From assembly GCA_949825065.1 (NCBI GenBank), contig OX463859.1:9457850-9521849 (forward strand): a stretch of DNA of 64,000 bases, read 5' to 3'. Source of the DNA: Odontocerum albicorne (taxonomy: Eukaryota; Arthropoda; Insecta; Trichoptera; Odontoceridae). The translations under genes were made by a program, and so were the position numbers. Of the stretch, positions 41,746-52,075 are shown in pieces. The notes beneath the pieces were generated by a model, which worked only from the letters and a program-made list of their open reading frames with translations, did no database searches and had not been told where the DNA came from. How positions within the stretch are numbered: the stretch's first letter is position 1; every line of letters starts with the position of its first letter.

Positions 41746-42669
41746 CAAGGGTCATCCAGAAACTAAGGTTACAAGGGCTCCTAAGGCCGGAGGAAATTTT
41801 TTGTTTCAAAGTTGGCGCACCTGGCGTGTAGGGGGGTAATCCTAACGGTCAGTTTGTTTGGTCCCGCGTATTTGTCGGCCATTTTGTTCAGTCACAGTTA
41901 ATTCTTCCGATGAAGAGGTCGTCGCGCGCTCCCGCCAACTCTCGTCCGTGCGAGACCCGCGCGGTCATCCGTTTTTTAACTTTGCAGAACAATACCGCCG
42001 CGAATATCCATCGGAAGCTCGTGGAAGTTTATGGTAGTGATGTAATAAGTCGACAACATGTCACGAAGTGGGTTAGGTTGTTCAGAGAAGGCCGTACTGA
42101 TACGACGAGGCAAGGCAGTGATTTCTGACGAATTTGTGCAAAAAATTGAAGAACAAGTGCGAAATGACCGCCACGTGACGCTTGACGACCTTCACGATGA
42201 ATTTCCTGACATTTCAAGAAGTCTTCTTGGTAATATTGTGTCGGAAAAACTTGGTTACAAGAAGTTGTGTGCGAGATGGGTGCCCAGAATGCTCACACCG
42301 GAGCACCGTCAAAATCGCGTGACCGCCGCGCGTGAATTTTTGGATCGTTTTAAACAGGAGGGAGAAGCTTTTCTGGACTCTATCGTGACGGGGGATGAGA
42401 CGTGGGTGTGTCACTACACCCCAACAATTTTCCAACAATCAGGAGGTCGAGGAAGCTGTGAAGAAGTAGCTGAAAGAGCTGGCGGCGGAGGTCTATGACA
42501 CTGGCATACAAAAGCTGGTGCCCCGACTACAGAAATGTCCCGATCTCGACGGCGATTGCGTTGAAAAATAGTTTGATATATTTGTTAAGTATCCTGTGAA
42601 TTTCAATTAAATACAAGCATTTTTTGATCCTACATAAATGTTGTAACCTTACTTTCTGGATGACTCTCG
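41746..42669 (+). mobile_element. Mariner-like element, internally deleted
   Basis: 924 bp with TA on both sides (41744-41745, 42670-42671). The terminal repeats of 29 bp share GTCATCCAGAAA and TAAGGTTACAA, with three mismatches between ends. It is inserted in the 3' end of a LINE-R. At 924 bp it is shorter than typical 1.3-kb mariners, in line with the missing catalytic core. Confidence 0.95.
41910..42600 (+). pseudogene. Mariner transposase, frameshifted and core-deleted
   Basis: The N-terminal helix-turn-helix part is in one frame ('RAVIRFLTLQNNTAANIHRK', 'ISRQHVTKWVRLFREGRTDT'), then shifts at about 42115 to a second ('DEFVQKIEEQVRNDRHVTL', 'KLCARWVPRMLTPEHR', 'FLDSIVTGDETWVCHYTP'). GDETW carries the first catalytic Asp. 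The sequence then jumps to the C-terminus ('LKELAAEVYDTGIQKLVPR'), so the second and third catalytic Asp residues are lost. Not able to make active enzyme. Confidence 0.93.
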
Positions 42670-42690
42670 TATATCTTGGGATGGTACGAG

Positions 42691-43164
42691 TATGTTTGGT
42701 GGACTATGTTTCCTGAGAGAGATCCCTGAGATACTGAATATATTGAAAATGATGGGCCATGAATGTTTGGTGCAATGTCCGTTTTAATTTGAATTAAACA
42801 TACGAAATCACTTAATTATTCTACTAATCACATTAATCCCCACTACACGTGTTTGTCTTCAATCGGAATAATCCCGGTTTGTTGCGAGAGTAATGCTCAG
42901 GTCCACATCGTAAAAGTATGACGTTATATGAACACTACATTAAACCTAAAGCCGAATGTGTTACTACGGATATCACATATCGGAAGATCTACAAAGGTTT
43001 CGTTCGTCTTTTCTTGGTAAGTTTTAGCGTTTTTTTTTACCAAATATGTTTTTCTACACATATGCAGTGAAATTCTTATTCTAATGGCTGCAGCCACCAT
43101 CTTCCCGTATTTACAACCAGTTTGGTTTTTTGTATTGTAATTTCTTGAATTTGTCAATGAATTT
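42691..43164. other. Intergenic, nothing recognised
   Basis: No supported frame or repeat relation. Confidence 0.3.
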
Positions 43165-43250
43165 GTCATAATAGCGGGTCGAATCTTGAGTTATAGTGCC
43201 CTTGAGAAGAATCGACTTTCTAAACGACGCTTTATAAATTCTCCATATAA
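43165..43250 (+). repeat. Repeat C / SINE-B tail module
   Basis: AATAGCGGGTCGAATCTTGA, GTGCCCTTGAGAAGAATCGA, CTTTCTAAACGACGCTTTAT: same order as 11580-11660. Upstream SINE-B body not seen. Confidence 0.6.
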
Positions 43251-43849
43251 TATCGTTAATATCTTTGCACGACGAATTGTAGGGCATCCGTATCGAATAA
43301 AATCAATAATAACGACTAGAATAATGTCTCAATGTGACTGTCTTGATAAGATTATACCGATAAGTTATCCGACAAGTTAAAGATTTTCCGATTTGTTGTC
43401 TTATCGCTCATTGAATCACTCATCTTCACTTCACCTCGAAACTCTAGGTGCATATTATGGGCAAGTCAAGGAACGAGAATCTCACTGAGAACGTTTCATA
43501 AATGGTAACAAGTTAATCCATGTCATAAATTAGAATTTAACTGGTAACATAGCGACACAAAAAGACGCATAGAGATTGAGTATACAGATTGAGAATTTCA
43601 CATAAGGCTTACCACGCATTTTTAACTCGATAGTATTATTCAATTATCTAACGAGAATCCAACAACTGTTGGATATTTATTGACCCCGACGTTTTTGTTG
43701 TTTTCCTACGACTCTCGAAGTTGCGTGCATTCTGATTCCTCTAGTTTATTCAGAGTTGTGGGGTCGATAAAAAAAATTCCTCCGACTCCAATTAAGGTGC
43801 ATTTATTGCTAACCATGGTATACTTAATTACGTAGCGTAACTACTTAAA
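43251..43849. other. Intergenic, nothing recognised
   Basis: No assigned element. Confidence 0.3.
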
Positions 43850-43899
43850 TGTAGATTTTTTTAGAAATATTGTCGATGGGATTCCTCATCATACTACAA

Positions 43900-44438
43900 A
43901 CTCTTCTTCTTCTTCCTGACACTGTCCCAACTCATTGCCTAGGTAGGCTGTTGGGGTCGGCTCTTCTCGTTCTCAGGCTGTATATTCTTCGGTTCTGGGT
44001 GTCGCTTTCATCTGGGCCGTTTCTCTGCAGGATTTTGGAGCATTGAGTCATCCAGGAGTTCTTTGGTCTTCCTCTGGACGGCTGTCGAGGAAGATGCACA
44101 GACATTGCCTGATTTGCCGTATGGTCTGGTGGTCTCCGTCTTATGTGCCCGTACCATCTCAGCTGTCGCTCTTCCAGCTTACTATTTATGCCAGTGACCC
44201 CCAGGCTACCACGAATGCGTGAGTTCTTAATTTTATATTTTAGTGATACTCCTGCCGACCACCTAAGTAAGCATTCACATTTCTGCTGTTTCAAGTTGCC
44301 TAGAGTAGGAGCTGTACATAGTCCAGCATTCTGAGCTATACATAATAGCGGGTCTAACGATAGTCTAGTATACCTTTCCTTTCAGTTTTATAGGCATTTT
44401 TGGGTCACACAAGACTCCTGTTACTGATCTGAATTTCA
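43900..44438 (-). pseudogene. RTE-type LINE with 14-bp target duplication
   Basis: 539 bp flanked by TCATCATACTACAA (43886-43899 and 44439-44452). The minus strand reads 'MKFRSVTGVLCDPKMPIKLK', 'LRWSAGVSLKYKIKNSRIRG', 'LGVTGINSKLEERQLRWYGH', 'RGRPKNSWM' and 'RTRRADPNS.PRQ', with a (GAA)n tail. This is the canonical RTE C-terminus. A frame break separates the YxSE-type block from the RWSAG block. 5'-truncated on insertion. Confidence 0.92.
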
Positions 44439-44452
44439 TCATCATACTACAA

Positions 44453-44640
44453 GCTATTGGTATTAAATGGTGCATCGTATTTTTTTCCATTCCAGCTTTT
44501 CTTTTCACCTTAGCCTCGCATCTTCCATTATTGGTAATACGAGAGGCTAAGTAAATAAAGCCAGTAACCACTTCTAGACCATGATTCTCATTATCTGCTG
44601 ACAGTTTGTTACTGCGGTTTATTATCATTAACTTAGTTTT
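44453..44640 (-). pseudogene. Second LINE fragment hosting the RTE insertion
   Basis: The minus strand reads 'ENHGLEVVTGFIYLASRIT', 'NNGRCEAKVKRKAGMEKNTM', 'HHLIPIACS'. It probably continues left of the insertion (43850-43885). F-I/V-Y-L-G/A-S followed by C-E-A is the post-palm RT block. The apparent continuous protein across 44438 is an accident of the nested insertion. Confidence 0.7.
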
Positions 44641-44899
44641 TGACGTATTGATTTCCAGACACCTATTTTATTTTATTTTTATCTGGTTGGTACATTCGTT
44701 ATTCGCGTTTTTTCGGCATCATTCTTCGACATTTATGTGAGTTTTGTACCTCAATTTACATGAATTTCTATATTCTGGAACGTATCTTCCATTTTTATAT
44801 TTCTGAGTTTCTTGCTTCAATTTGCACGATTTTGATTTACGCGAATTATTTTCATCGTTAATCAAGGGATGGGTGTTTTGTGAATTCTGTTAACGAGTG
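44641..44899. other. Intergenic, nothing recognised
   Basis: AT-rich, unassigned; a (TTTTA)n run at 44665. Confidence 0.3.
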
Positions 44900-45175
44900 A
44901 CATGCCCGAGACACGTCACCTGATATTCAACTCCTCTTTTGTTGGTCTCGTGATTAAAATACGACTGATGTGTCGAGTAAGATGAAGAAAAGCACGCTGA
45001 GATGGTTTGGGCATGTGTAACGAATGAATGATGAAAAAATAACAAAACATATGTAAAGTGCAAACGCGAGAGGAATACCAAGGAAAGTATGGTTGTATCA
45101 AGGGAATGATATTCTGAAAGAAGGAAACGTAAACATTTAGAGAAATCGTAGACGTTGAATGAGGTGTACTGATAC
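44900..45175 (+). pseudogene. LINE-R C-terminal fragment
   Basis: GTGTCGAGTAAGATGAAGAA, GCACGCTGAGATGGTTTGGG, AGAGGAATACCAAGGAAAGT, GTATGGTTGTATCAAGGGAA. Encodes remains of 'KMKKSTLRWFGHV' and 'VWLYQGNDILKEGN'. Confidence 0.75.
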
Positions 45176-45299
45176 TCCTTGCCTTATATGCATCAGCCAT
45201 CACAAATTGGCTTATATAGTCATCTCCGATGGCACTAACGTTACGTACCCTGATCAATCACTTTGTATTGTGCCTTTGATTATACTCGTCACGGATGAT

Positions 45300-45865
45300 G
45301 ATCATTTATTTTATGGGTAACTAAAACATATATGTTATACTCAAACCGGACAAGATCTGCTAAGATGATAGTCAACAATAGTATTTTGATTTGACGTATG
45401 AGCGAAACGTGGACGTGGAAAGACTGAGAGGAGCCGAATAAATCCTGTCGAAATACGTTCTTTGAGAAAAATATTTAGTGACAATATATGACAATACGGA
45501 ATGAAGTGATTAGGGATGAATCTTAACTTAAACTTGATGTGTTGAGTAAGATGAAGAAGATCACACTGAGATAGATGGTGTGGGCGTGTAAGAAATGAAT
45601 GAATTAAGAAAGACTAATAAAATAGATATATTGTGCATATGTGAGCGGAAGGCGTGTAAGAGAAAAGTATGATTGAATCAAGAGAAAATGATATTCTGAA
45701 ATTCTGATATTCTGAAAGAAGGAAACGTAGAAAGTCAGAGAAATCGTAGAAGTTGTATGGGTATAGAAGACGCTAAGGATGTGTGCCGAGATATGGAAGT
45801 TTGGTGCTCTGTTATCTGCCTTCTGCGACAGGGAATGACGTGACGGTATGTATTTATGTTTAAAA
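45300..45865 (+). pseudogene. LINE-R, near-complete C-terminal region
   Basis: Begins AACTAAAACATATATGTTAT and ends GACGTGACGGTATGTATTTA, so it spans the last ~560 bp including the true 3' end. A 12-bp local duplication (TGATATTCTGAAATTC / TGATATTCTGAAAGAA) and several stops are present. It contains 'RGKGAL..RSGPRYGSLVLC'-type frame-shifted text at the end, confirming decay. Confidence 0.75.
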
Positions 45866-46325
45866 TATTCAGTCACTCGAAGACGACACGACCGTAGATA
45901 TTGCGTGTAGAGAAGAAGTATTGTATTGAAAAGTGCAATAAATTTCCTCGCAACCCGAGAAGCAAAAAACCTCTTAAAATGCATCGTGCGTATGTCATTG
46001 TTGGATTTATCGTGACATCATTCACCGTTGCAGAAATAAACTTGAATGCACTGACCTGCATATAATGTTGAGTTACGAGTGCCACCCTTAAGTATTATAA
46101 ATTATCGGCGCCTTTTTTATAATTTTTTGTTAACTCGTTTTTTTTTATTTTTATAAAAGGAAATTCACCCAAACTAGGATGATTGTGCCACCAAATTCAA
46201 GTCATGCAATTACATGAGTCAATATAGTAAAACTATTTTTTTTAATTACAATTCTAGACAATTTAAAGTTTCAACTGATTAAGCTTCGAAAATAACAATC
46301 GATCTATAAATGGAAAAGTTCCATG
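45866..46325. other. Intergenic, nothing recognised
   Basis: No assigned element. Confidence 0.3.
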
Positions 46326-46329
46326 AAGA

Positions 46330-46640
46330 AAGAAGAAAAGCAACATTCATTGGACGCGGTAAAGACTTTTAGTAAACCAAATCTGTCTCGCAAAGGGCAA
46401 CCGAAAAATACATGGTCTATAGTTTCAAAATCCAGACCACACTCGTAGCCGGGATTCTCAAGAATATTTGTTCCGTAAAGGTATAGTTATGGTTAATTTT
46501 GTGTTATGATTTTATACACCACTCAGTGGCCCATCCGCAAACGTCACATGACAGACACTTCCATCTTGTTCATTCTTATTATATTAAACCATGGTTTCAA
46601 AGTGATAGATTGTTGGATTGATTTATATCTAGATCTCTTA
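46330..46640 (-). pseudogene. Repeat G: LINE C-terminal fragment
   Basis: Reverse-complement relative of 4560-4810, extended at the far end by 'CTTTGCGAGACAGATTTGGT' (coding for FARQIWF on the minus strand). Together the two copies define the last ~100 residues of one LINE family. Both are broken. Confidence 0.6.
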
Positions 46641-46679
46641 TTTACACTAGTTATATCCCAATCCAATGCCCATCGGTGC

Positions 46680-46870
46680 CAAGTATCATTTTTATTTTTA
46701 ACCTGGCGAGTTTATTGCCATGTGGCAAACTCTTTCAACCAAACAGAAAGATTTTTTTAATGGGATCTAAGTGAAAACCAGACTGGAATCCAATTTTTAA
46801 AATTCTGGGTTCCAGCGGGGATTGAACCCGCAACCTCCGGATCGGCAGATAAGCGTCATGTTCAATGTTA
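46680..46870 (-). mobile_element. SINE-A, well preserved
   Basis: Tail TAACCTGGCGAGTTTATTGC, GGCAAACTCTTTCAACCAAA; body GTGAAAACCAGACTGGAATC; then GGGTTCCAGCGGGGATTGAA and CCCGCAACCTCCGGATCGGC from the B-box side. The 5' end of the head is replaced after about 46865. Confidence 0.85.
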
Positions 46871-46984
46871 TTTAAAAGATTAGTCACTGACTGAAAAATC
46901 AGATAGGGAACAACCGGTAGAACATGTAAACTTGTTATATAAATGTTAACTGAAGATCTATAATTTTCAATGTTTTAGTCTATA

Positions 46985-47190
46985 TTTTTAAGTTACATAA
47001 TAATTGTGATGTGATGGACGGTAATGATGTCCAAATTTTTAAGTTACATAATAATTGTGATGTGATGGACGGTAAGGATGTCCAAATTTTTAAGTTACAT
47101 AATAATTGTGATGTGATGGACGGTAAGGATGTCCAAATATTTAAGTTACATAATAATTGTGATGTGATGGACGGTAAGGATGTCTAAATG
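46985..47190. repeat. 51-bp tandem repeat, 4 copies
   Basis: AGTTACATAATAATTGTGAT starts at 46991, 47042, 47093 and 47144; the unit also contains GTGATGGACGGTAA(T/G)GAT. Only one or two substitutions separate copies. A single diverged unit lies at 49245-49290 (ACTTAATAATTGTGTTGTGA), so the array sits in a longer dispersed repeat. Confidence 0.95.
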
Positions 47191-47884
47191 TTTGTATATT
47201 GGAGGGGATTGATTGTGCGTATGCATATTTTTATTGTTATTCTTTTTGATTATTTTTTTCTTTCTTTTTGTGTGTTCGAGCCTTTGTTTGCCTGAGCCTT
47301 GACTTGTCTCAGGTTTGTATTTTATGTGTGGTGGGTGGTATGCATGTTAGTTTTTATTTTTGATATATTTCTTTTTCTATGTGATTCATGTAAATGTTTA
47401 TAATTTTGGTGACAAGTTGAACTTATATTCATGCGTTCTCAGAATTATAATTTGAGTTTTATTTTTGTAACCTTTTTAAGTCTTTAAAAACCGTACATCG
47501 TAATTAAATAAAGATAATATTAGTACCCCACGAGAAGTCGCGATGACTTTCGGATTCCAAAAAACAATGATTATAAGTCAAGATAACTTATAAAAAAATC
47601 AATTCGAAATGCCAACGTAATTCAATATATTCAAAACATCAAGATTTTTTGGTTGTGTTCAATATGGTAAGGATAGATTTATTATTGTTGAAGTGAAAAA
47701 TATTCTCAAATGTAAATTTTCTGTAGTAAAAATGATAAATGTTAGTTAGGATTAAATTAATTTTGTAATTTGTTATTTTTATAGCTAAATTAATAAACAA
47801 ATTGTATGGAATATGTATGCAAATTGTATGGCGTAATATCTCTTGGACATAAGTTAAACGATGACTTTTATTATACTGGTTTAT
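47191..47884. other. Intergenic, partly repeated at 48950-49340
   Basis: T-rich sequence. The segments TTTTGATTATTTTTTTCTTT..TGTGTG and GAGAAGTCGCGATGACTTTC have weak counterparts at 49060 and 49300. Confidence 0.35.
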
Positions 47885-48065
47885 TTACTATTATACTTAT
47901 TTTCGTGCCAAAGGCACTATAATACTTCCCCCCATAATTTTATTGTACCATCTGGACAATACTGGGCGTTCTACGAAGCAAGTCATCTACCGGGCGCTTC
48001 CTAATCTCGAAGTTGTTCATCTGGAATCTCATCCGTCTTTTGTGTATAATCCACAAATCTCGACC
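47885..48065 (-). repeat. Repeat F
   Basis: TTATTTTCGTGCCAAAGGCA, 'CTGGACAATACTGGGCGTTC', 'TACGAAGCAAGTC' correspond to 49730-49860 (TTATTTTCGTGACAAAGACG, 'CTGGATAGCACTGGGCGTTC', 'CACGAATCAAAAC'). Unclassified dispersed repeat, probably a retroelement 3' region given the (TTA)n on its left. Confidence 0.6.
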
Positions 48066-48124
48066 GATATCAGACGACTGTTTTTTTTACTACTATTTTG
48101 TTCACTTGTGACACTACCTAGTTC

Positions 48125-48185
48125 ATAGACGATTCGGTGACTTTGTTGCCAGGTGGTAATATTTTCCAAACAACTAGACAATAGT
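48125..48185 (-). mobile_element. LINE-J / SINE-A tail fragment
   Basis: TTGCCAGGTGGTAATATTTT, CCAAACAACTAGACAATAG is the complement of the shared terminal block. Too short to tell which element it came from. Confidence 0.5.
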
Positions 48186-48509
48186 TGGAGAATGAAAGTT
48201 AAATGTTCAAAATATAAGTTTTGTTATTTGTTCTAATACCAGAGAAGTTTTATAAAATTCCAATGATTGTAGTCCAGAAGAGGAAATACCGATTACATAT
48301 AACACATTCAATATCATACATTGCATATCTGTTGTATCATACATGCATATATTATTTAATTTGCACATATCATACTCACGGAGTTATCGATATCTTGCTC
48401 GGTCCTCATTTCGGATTCATCCTACGTATCGGTAAAGTCAAATACCCGCTGATGGTTTCCGGTAGCCACGAGGTCTTCAACTGAACTCGGAATAAAATAT
48501 CCTTTGGTG

Positions 48510-48917
48510 CATTGTTTCTCAATTATTTTATCAAACAAAAAAAATAAGACTTCGCGACCCCTCTGTATAAAATTAATATATTGATGCATGTGCACGTTAC
48601 CGTACAAATCTACTTGCACAAAGGCAATAAGCCTTATCAAATAAGGATATCTACTGTTTTACGTCACTAACAGGGCAGCTAAACAGATTGAACTTGCCGC
48701 AAATATGTATATCATATGAGTGACAAATCAAAAATGTTAAGCTGCCTTGGTAGCTACGTAAATATCGCAATGAAGCACTTCACAGTATCACTTGATATGT
48801 AATAGAATATACTCGTATGGTATATACAGAGGTAACCATTGGAGTCAATAATAATTTGGAACTATTTTTATTTTCGCGACCCCCTGATATATCACCGCCA
48901 CAGGTTGAGAAACGATG
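48510..48917. mobile_element. hAT-like MITE
   Basis: 408 bp. Ends CATTGTTTCTCAA and (reverse complement) CATCGTTTCTCAA differ at one of 13 positions. Flanks CTTTGGTG (48502-48509) and GTTTAGTG (48918-48925) match at 6 of 8 positions, a decayed 8-bp duplication. The interior has 'CGCGACCCC' near each end, common in hAT MITEs, and a relative at 26225-26350. Confidence 0.7.
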
Positions 48918-49379
48918 GTTTAGTGCAATGCTTCCATTGCCTCCTTATTTGGATGTCTTGTACCCACATTGTAATGTTTGATAGTATCAATTTTTACTTT
49001 TAAGTCTTTAGTTCCGTTTGGTTATGATTGGTTTCATCCGTTTATGTTTATTATATTCTTTTATTTTGTGTGCTTTTGGTGATATTGAAAGAATTTGTGG
49101 CATCTGTATTTGTGTGTAACTGGTGATAGTAGTATCTAGTATTTCATGCCGACCTCAAAACTTTAAATGCCGTTTTTTTGGGTCATCCACTATTAAATTA
49201 AAACTGTAAAAAAATTTATTTAAGAATCTATAAATTTCAATTTCTTTTAAATACTTAATAATTGTGTTGTGATGTATAATGCGGTTAATAATTACCTCAC
49301 AAGATGTCTTTCGGCTTCCGACTTAAACCAAAATTACGTTTAGTATATTAAGAATAGGTTTATGTGTTATTGAGGAGGT

Positions 49380-49720
49380 GTATGACCGCGTGGCAACGCT
49401 TTGAACTTCCGTGAGGAAGTTCACCGGTTCGAACCCCCGAATGACACACATTTTTTTCGCCTAGTATTCGAGGATATAAGGATTTCGGTGTGTTCCGATC
49501 GTCATCTCACTTCGGTGTACCATCGGATCAAGTACAGACGTGTGGCCGGTGAGTTTGCTGGTGGGCAACGGCTGCTCACTTAAAAAGAAATAGATAGGAA
49601 CAAAAACTTCACAGCACAGTTTCGCTTTCCAACTGAATTGACGTTGAAATTAAATTAAACGGCATGTTTCGCAGACATTAGTTGAACAACTGCTTTTGAT
49701 ATTCTCGTTTAATTATTATT
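49380..49720 (+). mobile_element. SINE-B
   Basis: Head TGACCGCGTGGCAACGCTTT, GGAAGTTCACCGGTTCGAAC; body TTTTTTTCGCCTAGTATTCG, ATATAAGGATTTCGGTGTG, GTGGCCGGTGAGTTTGCTGG, TTCCAACTGAATTGACG. The frame at 49401 is fortuitous. The repeat C tail is not attached. Confidence 0.8.
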
Positions 49721-49880
49721 ATTATTTTCGTGACAAAGACGCTGTACCACTCGTACTTCTGCCCAGACCTGGATAGCACTGGGCGTTCCACGAATCAAAA
49801 CCTCTTCGGTGCAAGACTCCAGGGTCCTCGAGCTTACAGCAAGTGTCGCATGGACTGATCCTCACCGTAGATACAAAGAT
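49721..49880 (-). repeat. Repeat F, second copy
   Basis: ATTATTATTATTATTTTCGT followed by GACAAAGACGCTGTACCAC; partner of 47885-48065. Confidence 0.6.
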
Positions 49881-50585
49881 AGTTAAAGGAAAATAATATT
49901 ACTGTTTTGGTTTTCTTTGTCCGTCTTTGCATAGAAATGTTAACTAAACAAGAAATGGATTCTTCCTTCGCTCTTTATTTAAATTACTTCTCATCATTAT
50001 GTTGTAGTCTTTCCATCAATTTCACGCTCGTCTTTAAGACTAAATGTGAGCGATTTTTCAAATACATTTCCAGCCATCTCCATTTGTCTTAAGCACTTTA
50101 TTTTTACGTCGCCTCCAGGTCTTCTTGTATAATCTTCCGTGTGGTCTCCCTAAGAAAAAAATTGGTTCATCAGGCATCATCCATTCTGTTGTGTCAGGAG
50201 AAACTGTATAACGCCTGTGTTGCACAGAGAAGAAAAAAATCATTTATCTTGTCCTCACGACATTATTGATATTTATACTTATGCGTGCATAACTTGGACT
50301 TAAGAAACTCGCTACTTATGTAAATTGCTTTAAGGCATATTTTATTATATGATATAGTGGAAACATCAATTTCTTTTCAGCAATATTTTATATAGTACGG
50401 TTAATGCGTACTATGCAAAACCGCACTGATTAAGGTATTACTATAGAATGTTTTAATGTAATGCGTTCTTATTATAGTTTTATATGCGTCGGTACAAAAA
50501 AAACATATAGGTTTTTGCTTCCTCAAATTAATGGCTATAGAACTTTTGCATACACTTTCTTAGAAAGAAATAAACTAAAGAATAC
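49881..50585. other. Intergenic with a pogo-like end motif
   Basis: 50395-50427 carries TATAGTACGGTTAATGCG and GCAAAACCGCACTG; a similar inverted motif is at 52190-52222. No frame supported. Confidence 0.3.
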
Positions 50586-50587
50586 TA

Positions 50588-51219
50588 AAATGGAGTCCCG
50601 ATTATCCGACCTAAAGAGGATTGCAGGAGGGTTGTATATCCGAGAGTGACGGGTTATCCGGAAGTGCCGGAAACAAGTTGTAAATCTGAATACGCGTTAG
50701 TTTATTACTTTGAATTATAAATTTATTATCTTAATTATTGAGATTTATAACTTGGAAATATAAATTTACCAAACAAATATATATATTTACACAGTATTTA
50801 TGTATCCTACATAGAAAATAATAAAAAGCTTAAATAATTATGTTAACTTTAAAAAATACATACTACGAAAACAGATACAGAAAGAAAAGAAAGAATTATT
50901 ATTAATGTACGTATAGGTACATTATTTTAAGTTGTAAAGAGCAGAGCATGTTTTGTGCAGAGCGTAAGTTTTGTTTTCCTATGAAGATTAATAGTACGTA
51001 CATATGTATGTAATACGTATTTTATATTAATTTAAATTTATAATTTGTACGCACCCAGTACTGTGAATTAAACATTGCGATTGTGGGCTTCAAACTGTTT
51101 TTTACTTTGAGCAACGAAACATGTTTTTAAAATTGACATTATAAATATATTTGTTTTAATGTTGACTGGTCTGATAATCCGGAATGTCGAGTAATCAAGT
51201 CGGATAATCGGAACCCGAC
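50588..51219. mobile_element. pogo/Tigger-like MITE
   Basis: About 632 bp between TA 50586-50587 and TA 51220-51221. The left end has CCCGATTATCCGACCT and GGGTTATCCGGAA; the right end, reverse-complemented, has GTTCCGATTATCCGACTTG and TTCCGGATTATCAGACC. The repeated 'GATTATCCG' sub-motifs are typical of pogo/Tigger-type ends. AT-rich interior, non-coding. Confidence 0.6.
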
Positions 51220-51371
51220 TATGGCAATAAGATTTTTTTGCAAATCATTGAAAAACACAGGAAAAAAAACGATCGACAAACATTTATATAGTGCTATGTG
51301 CAGTTTTTTTTCTCAGCATACATATATCTATATTTAATTTCAGTATCATTCCTATCACGAATTTGCGCTAC

Positions 51372-52075
51372 GCTCAAACAGAGATTGTTTATTGGCCTTC
51401 CCATTTTACCGCCCTTCCTTTTTTACGTCGCCATTTACTGTCCAAGTATTATATTGTATTACACTTTCTTTATTTAAATTACAACCTGGCGGACTTATTG
51501 CCATGTTGCAATCTCTTCCAACCCACCAGAAAGATGTTAAAAAGGCATTTAGTGAAAACCAGATTGCAATCCTTTTAACAAAAAATTGGGTTCCAGCGGG
51601 ATTTGAACCCGCAACCTCCGTCCGGGCTGGGAGACATGCGTCTTACCAACTAGGCCACGGAGTTCGTCCGTGCAGTGAGACCCTGGAATCAGTTACAAAT
51701 CAATGTTAGACTCACTCCGTCCTTGATAAACTTAAAGAAGCAACTGAAAAACTCTTTATTTCTCGTCAGTAATACACACACGTGTAATACACAGTAATAC
51801 ACACACGTGTAATCTCGTCAGTAATACACACACAACGTGTTTCATTCCTAATTTTTGTTTCCTCTCCACTTCCTTTTCCGTGGATTGATGATATCTCACT
51901 TTAATTATACTTGTTCATAAATTTCATAAAGTAGATTTATCATTTGAACATTATTTGCGATCATGTAACTTCATTTATTTACTTTTGTCTGGTTGGCTGG
52001 AAGATATTACAGCCTGGCAATAAACCCGCCAGTTTGTTTTGACAATGAAGTGTTCAATAAATAAATATGTTTATA
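51372..52075 (+). pseudogene. LINE-J 3' region, interrupted by SINE-A
   Basis: Coding remnant CGCTACGCTCAAACAGAGAT to 'TTTACTGTCC', interrupted by the SINE at 51440-51667, resuming 'GTCCGTGCAGTGAGACCCTG' and continuing to the tail (GCCTGGCAATAAACCCGCCA, AATAAATAAA at 52066). Local duplication of CAGTAATACACACACGTG in the 3' UTR (51770-51830). Confidence 0.85.
51440..51667 (-). mobile_element. SINE-A, full length, nested in LINE-J
   Basis: Complete head-to-tail copy. On the minus strand: CTCCGTGGCCTAGTTGGTAA (A box), GGAGGTTGCGGGTTCAAATC (B box), body, TTGGAAGAGATTGC, ATGGCAATAAGTCCGCCAGG, then AAATAAAGAAAGTG. Flanked by GTCC on both sides, a short possible target duplication. Confidence 0.9.
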
